Assembly (NCBI RefSeq): GCF_000434895.1
Contig: NZ_FR892771.1
Coordinates: forward strand, 13,341 to 77,340
Direction: 5' to 3'
DNA length: 64,000 nucleotides
Source of the DNA: Phascolarctobacterium succinatutens CAG:287
GTDB taxonomy: Bacteria; Bacillota; Negativicutes; Acidaminococcales; Acidaminococcaceae
Part shown: piece by piece, positions 43,309 to 51,239 of the stretch
Layout of the letters: the number at the start of each line of letters is the position of its first letter
How positions within the stretch are numbered: the first letter of the stretch is position 1
Notes under the pieces: generated by a model
What the model saw: only the letters and a program-made list of their open reading frames with translations
What the model was told of the DNA's origin: nothing
Database searches by the model: none
Translations under genes and position numbers: made by a program

Positions 43309-43842
43309 TTAAAATCTTACCATAACGCCACCCATGACGTTATCAGCTCTGCCGGCTACCCAACCACCAGCATTACCTTTCAGCGGGAAGTTAATAACGC
43401 CTACCGCGCCATCTTTAGAGATGCCAGCACCAATGCCCCAGCGCCGCGTTTTATCCACTACCGGTATCTTTATATTAAGATCCGTACTGCTGGTCTGCGT
43501 CAGCGTCAGTTTATTCTTGTCAAACAGGTACTGTTCATTCTCTGCTTTGGCCACAACGAAGGCCTTGTCATTAACCTTAACATTCAGCACCGGCTTATTG
43601 AGCTTCACGTCAATATCCGTTTTTTCCGGTTCGCTTTTAGTGCTGCCGTCAGCAGACTTGTAGATAACAGTTTCTTTAGGCACATAAGCGATTTCCGTTT
43701 TCACCTTGTCCCGGTATTCAACCTGGGTAACTACTTTTGTGTCAGCCACCGGGCAGGTATGCAGAACGCCGTGCAGAGCGAAACCGCAGGCAAAGGCAAG
43801 CACAGCAGCTATTATTAAAAATATTGCATTTTTACTTATCAC
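43309..43842 (-). CDS. Membrane-anchored phage protein of unknown function
   Basis: The start is GTG at 43842 (MISKNAIFLIIAAVLAF) because AAAGGGAGG lies 6 bases upstream. The frame stays open further upstream. The 177-residue product has one N-terminal membrane segment. A periplasmic part rich in Lys, Val and Thr follows, with beta-type strands at the C-terminus (RRWGIGAGISKDG, then GGWVAGRADNVMGGVMVRF). Family not recognised. Located between the early and late regions. Confidence 0.6.
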   Translation of the reverse strand: MISKNAIFLIIAAVLAFACGFALHGVLHTCPVADTKVVTQVEYRDKVKTEIAYVPKETVIYKSADGSTKSEPEKTDIDVKLNKPVLNVKVNDKAFVVAKAENEQYLFDKNKLTLTQTSSTDLNIKIPVVDKTRRWGIGAGISKDGAVGVINFPLKGNAGGWVAGRADNVMGGVMVRF

Positions 43843-43867
43843 TGTGCGCCTCCCTTTCCATGGCATA

Positions 43868-43904
43868 GTAAAAGCCCCACCGCCATTACAGCAGCAGGGC
43901 TTTA
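43868..43904 (-). terminator. Terminator at the end of the early transcript
   Basis: AAAGCCC/GGGCTTT stem followed on the minus strand by TTTTACT, between the small zinc protein gene and the membrane protein gene. It separates early from late transcription. Confidence 0.65.
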
Positions 43905-43989
43905 CTCCCTTGCGTCTCTTGTTTTCTTCTCCGCTTATTATAATTATATCATCAGCGGATACTGTCAAACAATGTCACAACATATATTT

Positions 43990-44175
43990 TTACAATTTTT
44001 CATTCCATCTCTGAACTATTTCAAGGAAAAATTCCCCGTCTCTCGCCAGCTCAAATCTTTTACAGCATGGGCAGTAAATCCCTAAAACGCCTTGCTTATT
44101 AAATGCACACCTTGGCTGCATGCCGCAGCAGTCATTGATTTTCAGGTTCAGTTTCTTTCTTTTCTTCTTCATCAT
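43990..44175 (-). CDS. Small cysteine-rich protein
   Basis: Start at about 44175 (MMKKKRKKLNL). 61 residues. Cysteines in NDCCGMQPRCAF and YCPCCKRFEL suggest a zinc-ribbon fold. The end overlaps nothing downstream, and the start overlaps the late regulator gene by 44 bp. Function unknown. Confidence 0.5.
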   Translation of the reverse strand: MMKKKRKKLNLKINDCCGMQPRCAFNKQGVLGIYCPCCKRFELARDGEFFLEIVQRWNEKL

Positions 44176-44572
44176 GCGCCAGCCTTTCCAAGATGGCTGC
44201 ATGACGGCGGTGCACGCTGCGCCAGTTGATTCCCATGCGTACAGCCACTTCTTCCCACGTGTAGTTGCTGAAATAATGCATTCTCAGCATCATCTGGTCT
44301 TCTGCAGGCAGCGATTCGATGGCCTTTTCAATATCCATCTGCAACCCTACCAGCGCGCCAAACTTTTCGTAATACAGACTGCGCAGTTTATCAGCCTTGG
44401 CAATGGCATTGGTTACATTGTCACGCCCGCTATTGCCGCCACCGGGCATCCCTGTTAATTGCGAAATTCTTGGCGATGTCATCATGTTGGTAAGCTCGTT
44501 CACCTGGTCCTGCAAATCCATTATCTCCATTTTCAGATGCTTGCATTTACGCAGATCATATTTTGTTATCAA
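44132..44572 (-). CDS. Late transcription regulator, sigma-like HTH (ArpU/RinA-type, DUF1492-like)
   Basis: 146 residues starting at TTG after AAGGTG. A helical N-terminus is followed by a sigma-70 region 4-like helix-turn-helix (ESLPAEDQMMLRMHYFSNYTWEEVAVRMGINWRSVHRRHAAIL, about 88-130). Proteins of this type activate late genes in Firmicutes phages. It is the last substantial early gene before the late region. Confidence 0.75.
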   Translation of the reverse strand: MITKYDLRKCKHLKMEIMDLQDQVNELTNMMTSPRISQLTGMPGGGNSGRDNVTNAIAKADKLRSLYYEKFGALVGLQMDIEKAIESLPAEDQMMLRMHYFSNYTWEEVAVRMGINWRSVHRRHAAILERLAHDEEEKKETEPENQ

Positions 44573-44751
44573 GTTTTCACCTTCTTTTCTAGTTTTCCAC
44601 GCCAGTATCGTACCTTGCGTACTGATTCCAGCAGAAAATATTTATAAAGAGAACAGCAACATTTTCTGTATGCTTTCCACCAATGCTTTAAGCTTTTGCA
44701 CCAATAGTCGATTTTATCTTTAATTATTTCTTCATCGGTTTTTCTACTCAT
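44569..44751 (-). CDS. Small hypothetical protein
   Basis: 60 residues, basic and aromatic (DYWCKSLKHWWKAYRKCCCS). Overlaps the late regulator start by 4 bp. No known family. Confidence 0.45.
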   Translation of the reverse strand: MSRKTDEEIIKDKIDYWCKSLKHWWKAYRKCCCSLYKYFLLESVRKVRYWRGKLEKKVKT

Positions 44752-44763
44752 CACATGCCCACC

Positions 44764-44970
44764 TTAACAGTGATACACTTTTTCTAATCCCTTATCAGTA
44801 ACAACCGTAATGCTAATAGGGAAGCCCGACGCGTCAACCGTAATCGGCTTAAATCTCATGCCTTTAATAGCCAAATTTGTTTTATGGTTTTGTTCACACT
44901 GTTTACATGCAAATTTTTCGGCATAATCTGTGTGACAAAATTCACATGTATAAAGTTTTTTCTCTCTCAT
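44764..44970 (-). CDS. Small zinc-finger-like protein
   Basis: 68 residues. CEFCHTDYAEKFACKQCEQNH gives a CxxC...CxxC plus His metal site. A short beta tail follows. Start after GAGGTG. Function unknown. Confidence 0.55.
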   Translation of the reverse strand: MREKKLYTCEFCHTDYAEKFACKQCEQNHKTNLAIKGMRFKPITVDASGFPISITVVTDKGLEKVYHC

Positions 44971-44981
44971 TCCTGCACCTC

Positions 44982-45308
44982 TTAAACTTCTTCAAATAAT
45001 ATACCAGGGTTCTTATACAGCAGCATTTTCCGCTTCAGCAAATAGTCCTTTGTTCTAAAGCCCTTAGTGTCAACCACTACTGTACGCCCATCTTTATACT
45101 TGATGACAAAATCAGCAATATACTTGATTGCTCTTTCGGTTTTGCCGGCATGTTTGAATTTAGGCTGCAACTCGAACGTTACCTGACGTTCAAAATCTAT
45201 AACCTCGCCTGCCCTGCGCAACACTTTCAGTTCGCAGTAGTAATTTTTCTCTTTGGTGCTGTCAAATATGATGCCATCACATTCAACTTTTTTATTATGG
45301 TATTTCAT
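44982..45308 (-). CDS. DUF1064-type phage nuclease (resolvase-like)
   Basis: The ATG at 45308 overlaps the previous stop as ATGA (108 residues). MKYHNKKVECDGIIFDSTKEKNYYCELK and YIADFVIKYKDGRTVVVDTKGFRT match the DUF1064 family, a PD-(D/E)xK-type nuclease group found in phage replication modules and suggested to process junctions. Catalytic-type Asp and Lys are in VVVDTKG. Confidence 0.8.
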   Translation of the reverse strand: MKYHNKKVECDGIIFDSTKEKNYYCELKVLRRAGEVIDFERQVTFELQPKFKHAGKTERAIKYIADFVIKYKDGRTVVVDTKGFRTKDYLLKRKMLLYKNPGILFEEV

Positions 45309-45478
45309 TGTTGCTTGCGCGTCCTTTCCCAATCCGCCAACGCATCCGGCGTACCAAATTCTTTTAACAGCTCACGTTGGCATTTTTCACAGTAAACGGG
45401 TCGGCCGTTGTCGAAAATGCTCGGCACAGCCTTTTCTTTATCGCACCATACACAAATTTCACCTGCGCTAGTTTCCAT
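45305..45478 (-). CDS. Small zinc-ribbon protein
   Basis: 57 residues from the ATG at 45478 after GGGGGTG. CVWCDKEKAVPS and YCEKCQRELL form two CxxC knuckles. Function unknown. Coupled to the nuclease gene. Confidence 0.6.
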   Translation of the reverse strand: METSAGEICVWCDKEKAVPSIFDNGRPVYCEKCQRELLKEFGTPDALADWERTRKQQ

Positions 45479-45490
45479 GTTGCACACCCC

Positions 45491-45886
45491 CTAAAACGGA
45501 ATCTCTTCGTCAAAAGGCACTTGCTGGCCGAAACTTTCCATGCTCTGCGGTGCTGGCTGCTGTGATGTCTGCTCCTTGCGCTCAATGAATTCGGCATGGT
45601 TGACGATTACTTCAGTCACCCAGCGCTTGCTTCCGTCTTTGGCATCATAGCTGCGGATTTGCAAGCGGCCTTCTACCAACAGACGTTGTCCCTTATGCAC
45701 GTAGTTGCCGATTGTTTCTGACGTCTTTCCCCACGTTACGCAAGGGATAAAGTCCGCTTCACGGCTGCCGTCTTTAGTGTAGGGGCGGTCAACAGCCAGC
45801 GTAAACTGTGCTACGCAGGCACCGCTCGGGGTATATCTGATTTCGGGGTCTTTGGTCAAACGGCCTAACAGCATAATTCTATTCAT
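45491..45886 (-). CDS. ssb: Single-stranded DNA-binding protein
   Basis: Protects single-stranded DNA in phage replication. The start at 45886 (MNRIMLLGRLTKDPEIRYTPSG) gives 131 residues. The OB-fold has FIPCVTWGKTSETIGNYVHKGQRLLVEGRLQIR. A Gln-rich linker and an acidic tip ending EEIPF bind partner proteins as in other SSBs. Confidence 0.95.
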   Translation of the reverse strand: MNRIMLLGRLTKDPEIRYTPSGACVAQFTLAVDRPYTKDGSREADFIPCVTWGKTSETIGNYVHKGQRLLVEGRLQIRSYDAKDGSKRWVTEVIVNHAEFIERKEQTSQQPAPQSMESFGQQVPFDEEIPF

Positions 45887-45992
45887 TCTCATTCTCTCCT
45901 TTCAGCACCAGCCGCAGCGCCAGTACAATGACCAGCGCCAGGCAGATGGTTCCTGCTGCATTGTAGATTAACTCAGTAAACTGTATATCCAT
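45879..45992 (-). CDS. Short single-span membrane protein
   Basis: 37 residues (MDIQFTELIYN...). A hydrophobic helix (TICLALVIVLALRLVL) and a KGENENE tail follow. GGAG lies 7 bases upstream, and the end overlaps the SSB start by 8 bp, indicating coupled translation. Function unknown. Confidence 0.5.
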   Translation of the reverse strand: MDIQFTELIYNAAGTICLALVIVLALRLVLKGENENE

Positions 45993-46004
45993 CATCAGCT
46001 CCGG

Positions 46005-46376
46005 CTAAGCCTCCTTTTCTTCTACACCGATTTGGGCTTTGATATAGGCGATGGCCTTATACAGATAATCAACATCACCGCTATCACGCCACATATTCAG
46101 ATTGTAATGTACCGCCGTCATAAAGAACTGTTTTTCCTCCGCTTGGGTTTTATCCTCAACGACTTCATTTTCTTTAACCAGTTTGTCGATATACCAGCGG
46201 GCTTTTTTCAGGTCCTCAACGCCATTCTTCTGGCCCCAGCGCCACAGATACTTGATGGCATTAGCGGTGCAAACAGCATCAAGGCCTTGCAGATTAATCG
46301 TAGCCGCCGCCAGCGCGTCGATGCATTCAACACCGCCTTGGGTGTAGTGCTTGGGATGGTTTACATTGTCAGTCAT
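46005..46376 (-). CDS. DUF3310 phage protein
   Basis: 123 residues. NHPKHYTQGGVECIDAL, FNxxNAIKYLWRW-like AIKYLWRWGQKNG and DLKKARWYIDKL are diagnostic of DUF3310 (often called SaV-like phage nucleotide kinase, a function not well proven). Early region, overlapping the next gene by 1 bp. Confidence 0.85.
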   Translation of the reverse strand: MTDNVNHPKHYTQGGVECIDALAAATINLQGLDAVCTANAIKYLWRWGQKNGVEDLKKARWYIDKLVKENEVVEDKTQAEEKQFFMTAVHYNLNMWRDSGDVDYLYKAIAYIKAQIGVEEKEA

Positions 46377-46567
46377 TATTTATGCCCCCTTATCCATTTC
46401 TCATGTCTTGCGGCAGTTCCGGCTGTCGCTAAATTTTTCAAGTTGGCCTGCCGCTTCGCTTCCAGCAATTTGTATTGCTCGGTTTTCCATTCGCTAAATG
46501 CGTTGCAGATAGCATGGCAGCCTATTCTTCTTACTTCGCATCCTCTGCATGGTGATTTGCCTACCAT
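46376..46567 (-). CDS. Small cysteine-containing phage protein
   Basis: 63 residues. SPCRGCEVRRIGCHAIC carries four cysteines and a His, likely a zinc site. A basic helix follows. Similar short proteins occur in many Firmicutes phage early operons. Function unknown. Confidence 0.55.
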   Translation of the reverse strand: MVGKSPCRGCEVRRIGCHAICNAFSEWKTEQYKLLEAKRQANLKNLATAGTAARHEKWIRGHK

Positions 46568-46752
46568 CTTTTCTTGCTCACCTCTTCCTTTACCAGTCTG
46601 CCGGCTTTATGCGCCTGCCTTGCAATCTTTGCTTTGTCATCGCAGCTGAAGGCAAGGCATGCAGGGCAGATGGTGATAATGTTAGCAGGACTGAAGTAGT
46701 AGCGGTTGCAGCTTCCGTTCTCCTGCCCGCACACTTGGCATTTACGTTTCAT
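46561..46752 (-). CDS. Small zinc-binding phage protein
   Basis: 63 residues from the ATG at 46752 after GGAGGTG. CQVCGQENGS and CPACLAFSC cysteine pairs suggest a zinc ribbon, and the C-terminus is basic. Function unknown. Confidence 0.55.
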   Translation of the reverse strand: MKRKCQVCGQENGSCNRYYFSPANIITICPACLAFSCDDKAKIARQAHKAGRLVKEEVSKKRW

Positions 46753-47044
46753 CTGCACACCTCCTAAGCACGAACCAATACTCTCCCAATGGACTAGGTG
46801 GGTACCATTCCCATTTATATCCCTGCTCCTTGCAGTACATCACCAAGGCATCAGAATCCAGGCACATACGCCCGCTCTTTCTGTACTGCTTTGCTATAGG
46901 TTCAAATTTCGCACGCATTTCATCTGCAGTATAGTGTTCAAGAGCACGGCGGCCGTCGAATATAAGACGTGATGCAAGTTTTTCCGCGTGCCAGATTTCG
47001 CCACGGCGTTTCAATTTTTTCTCTAATTCTTCATTCCACTCCAT
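46742..47044 (-). CDS. Hypothetical early phage protein
   Basis: 100 residues, mixed alpha/beta, MEWNEELEKKLKRRG..., with aromatic-rich end EWYPPSPLGEYWFVL. Family not recognised. Overlaps both neighbours. Confidence 0.5.
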   Translation of the reverse strand: MEWNEELEKKLKRRGEIWHAEKLASRLIFDGRRALEHYTADEMRAKFEPIAKQYRKSGRMCLDSDALVMYCKEQGYKWEWYPPSPLGEYWFVLRRCADET

Positions 47045-47448
47045 GATATCTCCCTCAATCTGCTATAACCGCATTTCGTCGGCGTGTTTAAGCACCTATC
47101 TTCACAAGTTTCACGCTCATAGCAATCTAAACAGCACATCCCATGCCTGCTTTTATAACAACAATTAGCAGGAAAAGGACACTTCAACGCCAGCAGTGCT
47201 TTATTTTTTGCTCTAATCGCTTCACCCTCAGCCCTTTTAGCTTCTGCTGCCCTGCGGCGCTCCTTCAAAATGCAACCACAACTCTTTTTACCACCACGCA
47301 AACTATCACTATAAGCTTCGCAGGTGTTACCACAGTCACATTGGCACAGCCATAGAGGGGTTTTCTTTAGTGCTGTCTTGCGGGGCAATTCTTTGATAAC
47401 TATCAGCCGCCCAAAACGTTGCCCTGTTAAATCTACTTTTGCACTCAT
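47023..47448 (-). CDS. Phage zinc-binding protein (CQCDCGN...SCGC type)
   Basis: 141 residues. An N-terminal module (LTGQRFGRLIVIKEL, WLCQCDCGNTCEAY, GGKKSCGC) is common in phage DNA-binding or HNH/AP2-associated proteins. A Cys-rich C-terminus follows (CPFPANCCYKSRHGMCCLDCYERETCEDRC). No nuclease motif seen. Probably a zinc-dependent DNA-binding accessory. Confidence 0.55.
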   Translation of the reverse strand: MSAKVDLTGQRFGRLIVIKELPRKTALKKTPLWLCQCDCGNTCEAYSDSLRGGKKSCGCILKERRRAAEAKRAEGEAIRAKNKALLALKCPFPANCCYKSRHGMCCLDCYERETCEDRCLNTPTKCGYSRLREISWSGMKN

Positions 47449-47459
47449 CTTCTGCCTCC

Positions 47460-48299
47460 CTACAGCCCCAAAAGCTCATTCATGCTTCTGAAATCAGCTG
47501 CTACCTTCTGGCGGCGACGGCTCTTGCCGGTTACTTCTACCGGATGGCACATCTCCAGCACTCTGTCATAGATACGGCTGTTGCCGATGCTGTCGGGCTT
47601 TTTGATTTCGTCGATGCTCAGGTTGGTTGTGATGATCATCGGCAGCTTTGCTCTATACCGCGCATCAATCACGTTAAACACCTGCTCCTGCGCGTATTCG
47701 CTACGGCGTTCGGCTCCCAAATCATCCAGAACCAGCAGGTCGAACTGATTGAAGCTGTCAATATAGGTTTGCTTTTCCTCGATGCTCCACAAGGTATTCA
47801 GCACCCGCGCAAAGTTGGTCATCAGGCAGGTTCTGCCGGAGTCTATCAGCGCATTGGCGATGCAGGCAGCAGCAAAAGTCTTGCCGGTTCCCACACCACC
47901 ATACAGCAGCAGGCCCTTCCCCTGCTCCCGAAACTGCGTAAAGTTGCCAACGTAGTTTTTAGCAGCCCTCATTATGCGCGGGTCTGCACCATCATCAGCT
48001 GCAAAGTTCCAATGCTGCATATCGCTTTCAAGAAAGCTAGCACGGCGATGCTGCCTGATGCGAGCCTGCCGCTTTTCAGCTTTGCGCTGCTGTTCTTCTG
48101 CCGCCAATTTTTCGGATCTGCACCGGCAGAGGCACGGCACCACCTTGACCATGCCAAGGAAATTGCCGCGGAACTCTTTTGGCGTATGGCATTTGCCGCA
48201 GTACAGCAGACCGTTTTCCATATAGTCGGCTGAACTTCTTGGCAAGTTGGCGGCGGTCTTTTGCTCTACCGTCGCCACAATTTCAAGTAAACCATCCAT
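47460..48299 (-). CDS. DnaC-like helicase loader ATPase
   Basis: Loads the host replicative helicase at the phage origin. 279 residues. An N-terminal zinc cluster (YCGKCHTPKEF, then CLCRCRSEK) precedes an AAA+ domain with Walker A GGVGTGKT near residue 138 and Walker B LLVLDDLGAE near 185. Sensor-type NLSIDEI and an arginine region follow. It lies directly after the replisome organiser gene. Confidence 0.88.
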   Translation of the reverse strand: MDGLLEIVATVEQKTAANLPRSSADYMENGLLYCGKCHTPKEFRGNFLGMVKVVPCLCRCRSEKLAAEEQQRKAEKRQARIRQHRRASFLESDMQHWNFAADDGADPRIMRAAKNYVGNFTQFREQGKGLLLYGGVGTGKTFAAACIANALIDSGRTCLMTNFARVLNTLWSIEEKQTYIDSFNQFDLLVLDDLGAERRSEYAQEQVFNVIDARYRAKLPMIITTNLSIDEIKKPDSIGNSRIYDRVLEMCHPVEVTGKSRRRQKVAADFRSMNELLGL

Positions 48300-48311
48300 G
48301 TTATCACCATC

Positions 48312-49073
48312 CTAGAAGTATTTGTCCAAATCAGTCATATCTTCACCGCCTGCAGACTTTGCAGCCGGTTTGTCGCGCCTTGCCCAATTACGGATAGTAG
48401 CAAGGTGGTTTTTATAGCTCTTGCCGCTGGAAGCCATATATTCAGACAAGCGCTGTATACGCTGGTCCCAATCAGCAGGGAATTCAGCCTTCAGCTTCTC
48501 CAGATCATCATCAGACAGCAGCACGTTTTGATATTCGCCGTGTTTATGGCGGGGGGATTTTTTAGATATACTCTTATTCTTATCTTTATCTATATCTTTA
48601 TCTATATCTTCTTCTAGTGCGTTACCTTGCGTTACTGTAACGTTACATGTAACGTTACTTTCACCGTCAAGCTGTCCCGCTGCAAGCAGCTTTTGCTTTT
48701 CCCGGTGCTTCGCAACCCTTGCCCGCGTCTGCTCTCTGATTTCTGTCAGCCTGTCTGTGCTCTGGTACTTCTCCCAGCTTGACAGGAAAATCATGTTGTT
48801 GATGATTTCTATCATGCCGAACTGTTCAAAGGTCTTCAGCGCAAGCCTTACAGTCGAAATAGGCTTGTTAAACTGCGTGGCCAGCATTTCGTCCGTATAC
48901 GGGATTTCCTTTGTCAGATAGATAAAGCCGCCATCGTTGACATTACCGGCAAGGCAGAGCAGCTGCACCCACATCAGCAGAAGGCTGTCACCCTCCGGCA
49001 TGCTGCCAATCTGTTTAATCTTGCGGTTGTCGAACATATCAACAGCAATCTTTATCCATTTCACGTCCGCCAC
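48312..49073 (-). CDS. Phage replisome organiser / replication initiator
   Basis: 253 residues. The N-terminal winged-helix pattern (MADVKWIKIAVDMFDNRKIKQIGSMPEGDSLLLMWVQLLCLAGNVNDGG) is that of phage replisome organisers. A low-complexity acidic linker (DIDKDIDKDKNKS) encodes an AT-rich DNA stretch beside a cluster of CGTTAC repeats. A DnaD-like C-terminal region ends at TDLDKYF. It works with the adjacent loader. Confidence 0.83.
   Translation of the reverse strand: MADVKWIKIAVDMFDNRKIKQIGSMPEGDSLLLMWVQLLCLAGNVNDGGFIYLTKEIPYTDEMLATQFNKPISTVRLALKTFEQFGMIEIINNMIFLSSWEKYQSTDRLTEIREQTRARVAKHREKQKLLAAGQLDGESNVTCNVTVTQGNALEEDIDKDIDKDKNKSISKKSPRHKHGEYQNVLLSDDDLEKLKAEFPADWDQRIQRLSEYMASSGKSYKNHLATIRNWARRDKPAAKSAGGEDMTDLDKYF
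48557..48658. repeat. Candidate phage replication origin (AT-rich tract plus CGTTAC iterons)
   Basis: Inside the replisome organiser gene, an AT-rich run of TCTTTATCTATA-like repeats (48557-48615) abuts four CGTTAC copies (48620, 48630, 48641, 48653). The last copies form overlapping GTAAC/GTTAC palindromes. An unwinding tract next to iterons within the initiator gene parallels the lambda origin. Confidence 0.55.
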
Positions 49074-49077
49074 TTTA

Positions 49078-49620
49078 TCAGCTCCCTTTCCATGCCGCTT
49101 TGATTATATCCAGTTCCCATGGAGGTAAGGTCTCAACGCCCACACTTTTAGCTTCTGATACAACACTGTCTATCAGTCTTGACATCTCGGCTATTGTATA
49201 GGTGCTGCTGCCATAATATGCTATTAGACTGGTATATTCTCCATGTTGGTCAATAGTATCTGTCAACCAGCCCAGGCCATTACCACCCCACCGCGTTGAA
49301 AACTGCGGCACGGAAGAAGTAAGCATCTCTAAAGTTGTGAAACTACCAACCTCACGTATATTTTTCTGATATACTACCGTTTTCGGTGCGTTAATCTTTT
49401 CCCCAATCTTATGGCACAATTCCCAACAATAGTTGTAAGCCCTAAGACTTCTTCTTTCTTTTTTAGGTTCGATGGATATCGTATATGGCTTCTTATCGCC
49501 CTGCATTGCGTTCATGACTTCAAAAACATCCTGCCTATACAAACTATCAAGCACCACCGTAAACTCTATTGTAGAGCTCATACAGGCCACGTCAGCTATA
49601 TGTTTAATCTGTGCTTTCAC
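49078..49620 (-). CDS. Phage recombination/replication accessory protein (NinB/HNHc_6-like N-terminus)
   Basis: 180 residues starting at GTG. EPKKERRSLRAYNYCWELCHKIGEKI and the C-terminal YYGSSTYTIAEMSRLIDSVVSEAKSVGVETLPPWEL are a recurrent pattern in Firmicutes phage early regions, annotated variably as NinB-like or part of HNHc nuclease proteins. No nuclease His cluster is visible here. It may pair with the adjacent HNH-like gene. Confidence 0.55.
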   Translation of the reverse strand: MKAQIKHIADVACMSSTIEFTVVLDSLYRQDVFEVMNAMQGDKKPYTISIEPKKERRSLRAYNYCWELCHKIGEKINAPKTVVYQKNIREVGSFTTLEMLTSSVPQFSTRWGGNGLGWLTDTIDQHGEYTSLIAYYGSSTYTIAEMSRLIDSVVSEAKSVGVETLPPWELDIIKAAWKGS

Positions 49621-49632
49621 GTTTCCACCGCC

Positions 49633-49917
49633 CTAAAGATAGCTTTTGCCTATCAACGCCCGGAATTCTTCTCGGCTATGCCCCAGGGCTTCATACTTAC
49701 GCTGTGCGTGCTGTTTGATTTTTTGGTCAAGCACCTGGTTATTATTATGTATGCCAGCCGCGCCGTTATGATGATAGTTGCACAACGGCACTACAAAACC
49801 GTGTTTGTCGCTGATTTTCCGCAGCGCAGTTCCGAAAAATACGTGATGCACTGCTTCCCGCGGTCTGCCGCAGACTATGCAAAATTCCATGTTATCCGTT
49901 ACAATAGACTTTTTCAC
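49633..49917 (-). CDS. HNH-like zinc protein
   Basis: The GTG at 49917 overlaps the previous stop as GTGA (94 residues). An open frame continues upstream. CIVCGRPREAVHHVFFG and VPLCNYHHNGAAGIHNN form a CxxC...HH...C...HH metal site like HNH or recombination-directed nucleases. A function in DNA processing is inferred. Confidence 0.6.
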   Translation of the reverse strand: MKKSIVTDNMEFCIVCGRPREAVHHVFFGTALRKISDKHGFVVPLCNYHHNGAAGIHNNNQVLDQKIKQHAQRKYEALGHSREEFRALIGKSYL

Positions 49918-50573
49918 TGTGCGTCCGCCCGCTTTCTTAGGCTGTTCATGCATTGCGCCCATTGCGCTGCAGTGATATCCCGCAAGTTATTGAGCTGCAG
50001 GCTTTGCGCGATGCCTGCCACATCAACGCCCTTCTGCTTTGCCATCGTCTGCAGCTGCGCCAGCTGATAGCTGCTCACCTTGTCGGTATGCTTCGTTGCA
50101 GCCTTCGTCTGGCGGGAAGCCTGTGGCTCGGTTCTGTGGCTTTCACCATACTTGCTGTCCCGCAAGCCACGATACACATCAGCCGCAACGCCGATGCACT
50201 TCATAGCGTTGCCCAGCGCGTCGGTAAGGCACATTTTATAGGCTTCGTCATTGGGAACAAGCCCGTTTTTGTTTTTCTCGACGATGAAGTCACCGCCGCA
50301 GCCGTAGACCGGTTCGCTCCAGCCCTCTCCATCGTGATACATAAGCGCAACAGTCAGGAACAATAAAATCTGTCCGTCACCGCACTGGAACGTCTTTTCA
50401 TCGGCGATGTTAAACTTCCAGCCAATACCGCACGGACCGAAAACCGAAGTCATAGCTTCAATCTTCCACTGCGGATTAATGTCGCTTTTGCCTTTTAAGT
50501 TGCCGCCCTGGATAGGCTTGATGGCTTCGGCAGGCGGAGCGGCAAGCTGACTATAAAATTTCATGTTATCCAT
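49914..50573 (-). CDS. ssDNA-annealing recombinase (Rad52-superfamily, Sak3/DUF1071-like)
   Basis: 219 residues. The pattern WKIEAMTSVFGPCGIGWKFNI...VALMYHDGEGWSEPVYGCGGDFIVEKNKNGLVPNDEAYKMCLTDALGNAMKCIGVAADVY is that of phage annealases of the Rad52-like Sak groups. A variable linker and a small helical C-terminal domain (160-219) follow. Next to Gp157 and SSB-type genes it forms the recombination module. Confidence 0.62.
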   Translation of the reverse strand: MDNMKFYSQLAAPPAEAIKPIQGGNLKGKSDINPQWKIEAMTSVFGPCGIGWKFNIADEKTFQCGDGQILLFLTVALMYHDGEGWSEPVYGCGGDFIVEKNKNGLVPNDEAYKMCLTDALGNAMKCIGVAADVYRGLRDSKYGESHRTEPQASRQTKAATKHTDKVSSYQLAQLQTMAKQKGVDVAGIAQSLQLNNLRDITAAQWAQCMNSLRKRADAQ

Positions 50574-50584
50574 AATAGGCCGCC

Positions 50585-51076
50585 TTATTTAATCTGCAGG
50601 TTCTGGCGCGCTACCAGTTCGCAGCCAGGTACAGTTTCACCGGCCTTGATAGCCTTTTTGACTGCAACCTTGTCCAGCTCCGGATCTTTGAATTTCAGGA
50701 ATTCTTCCGGAACATCGCCGATGCACTTTGCGTCAAACTCTACCGCTTCGCTTTTGCGGAAGCTCATGGCCACCTTCGCACTTTCAAACTTTTTGCCGTT
50801 CAGATAGCGGCTCAAAAAGCCTCTAAGGCTTTCCGCCTTGGCCTTCTTAGCCTTTTCACGTTCTGCAAAAGCGTTCTTCTGCGCTTTCAAAGCTTCTGCC
50901 TCCGCTAACAGGTTTTTATACCAGCAGCCCAGGTTCTCAATCTTCTTGTCGCGCTCCATTTCCAGAGCAGCGATTGCTTCAAGGTCGATGATTTCACCGC
51001 TTTCGGTATCTACAACGCGGCTTTCGTCCAATTTGACGCAGGCCGCCAGTCTTTCGTCTATATCAAACAGTTTCAT
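50585..51076 (-). CDS. Siphovirus Gp157-like protein
   Basis: 163 residues, strongly helical with a coiled coil (about 35-90). The C-terminal VAMSFRKSEAVEF...VPEEFLKFKDPELDKVAVKKAIKAGETVPGCELV matches Gp157 proteins linked to phage recombination and proposed nuclease resistance. AAAGGAGG precedes the start. It is downstream of a small ORF. Confidence 0.82.
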   Translation of the reverse strand: MKLFDIDERLAACVKLDESRVVDTESGEIIDLEAIAALEMERDKKIENLGCWYKNLLAEAEALKAQKNAFAEREKAKKAKAESLRGFLSRYLNGKKFESAKVAMSFRKSEAVEFDAKCIGDVPEEFLKFKDPELDKVAVKKAIKAGETVPGCELVARQNLQIK

Positions 51077-51077
51077 G

Positions 51078-51239
51078 CTATGCCTCCTTTAAACTTACGT
51101 TGTTTACGATGTTCTGCAGCTCCCGGGTGGTAAGGCCGGCAAACTGATCCATGTTAAACATTTCTTTGGTAATGCCTTTTGCAAGCAGCTGATTTTGGAA
51201 GTAGTCCATTGTCAGGCCGTCATAATCTCTTTCGTTCAT
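51078..51239 (-). CDS. Short hypothetical protein of 53 residues
   Basis: MNERDYDGLTMDYFQNQLL..., ending VNNVSLKEA. Acidic and helical. Its end holds the ribosome site of the Gp157 gene, and its start overlaps the LysM-like gene by 4 bp, so it is part of the early operon. Function unknown. Confidence 0.55.
   Translation of the reverse strand: MNERDYDGLTMDYFQNQLLAKGITKEMFNMDQFAGLTTRELQNIVNNVSLKEA

Noticed and set aside
43096..43818. 240-codon plus-strand frame over the tRNA and membrane protein gene
   Set aside because: Contains the tRNA gene and is antisense to a better-supported gene.
48557..48658. CRISPR array considered for repeated DNA in the early region
   Set aside because: Units are too short and not separated by regular spacers. 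No CRISPR array or cas gene occurs anywhere in the window.
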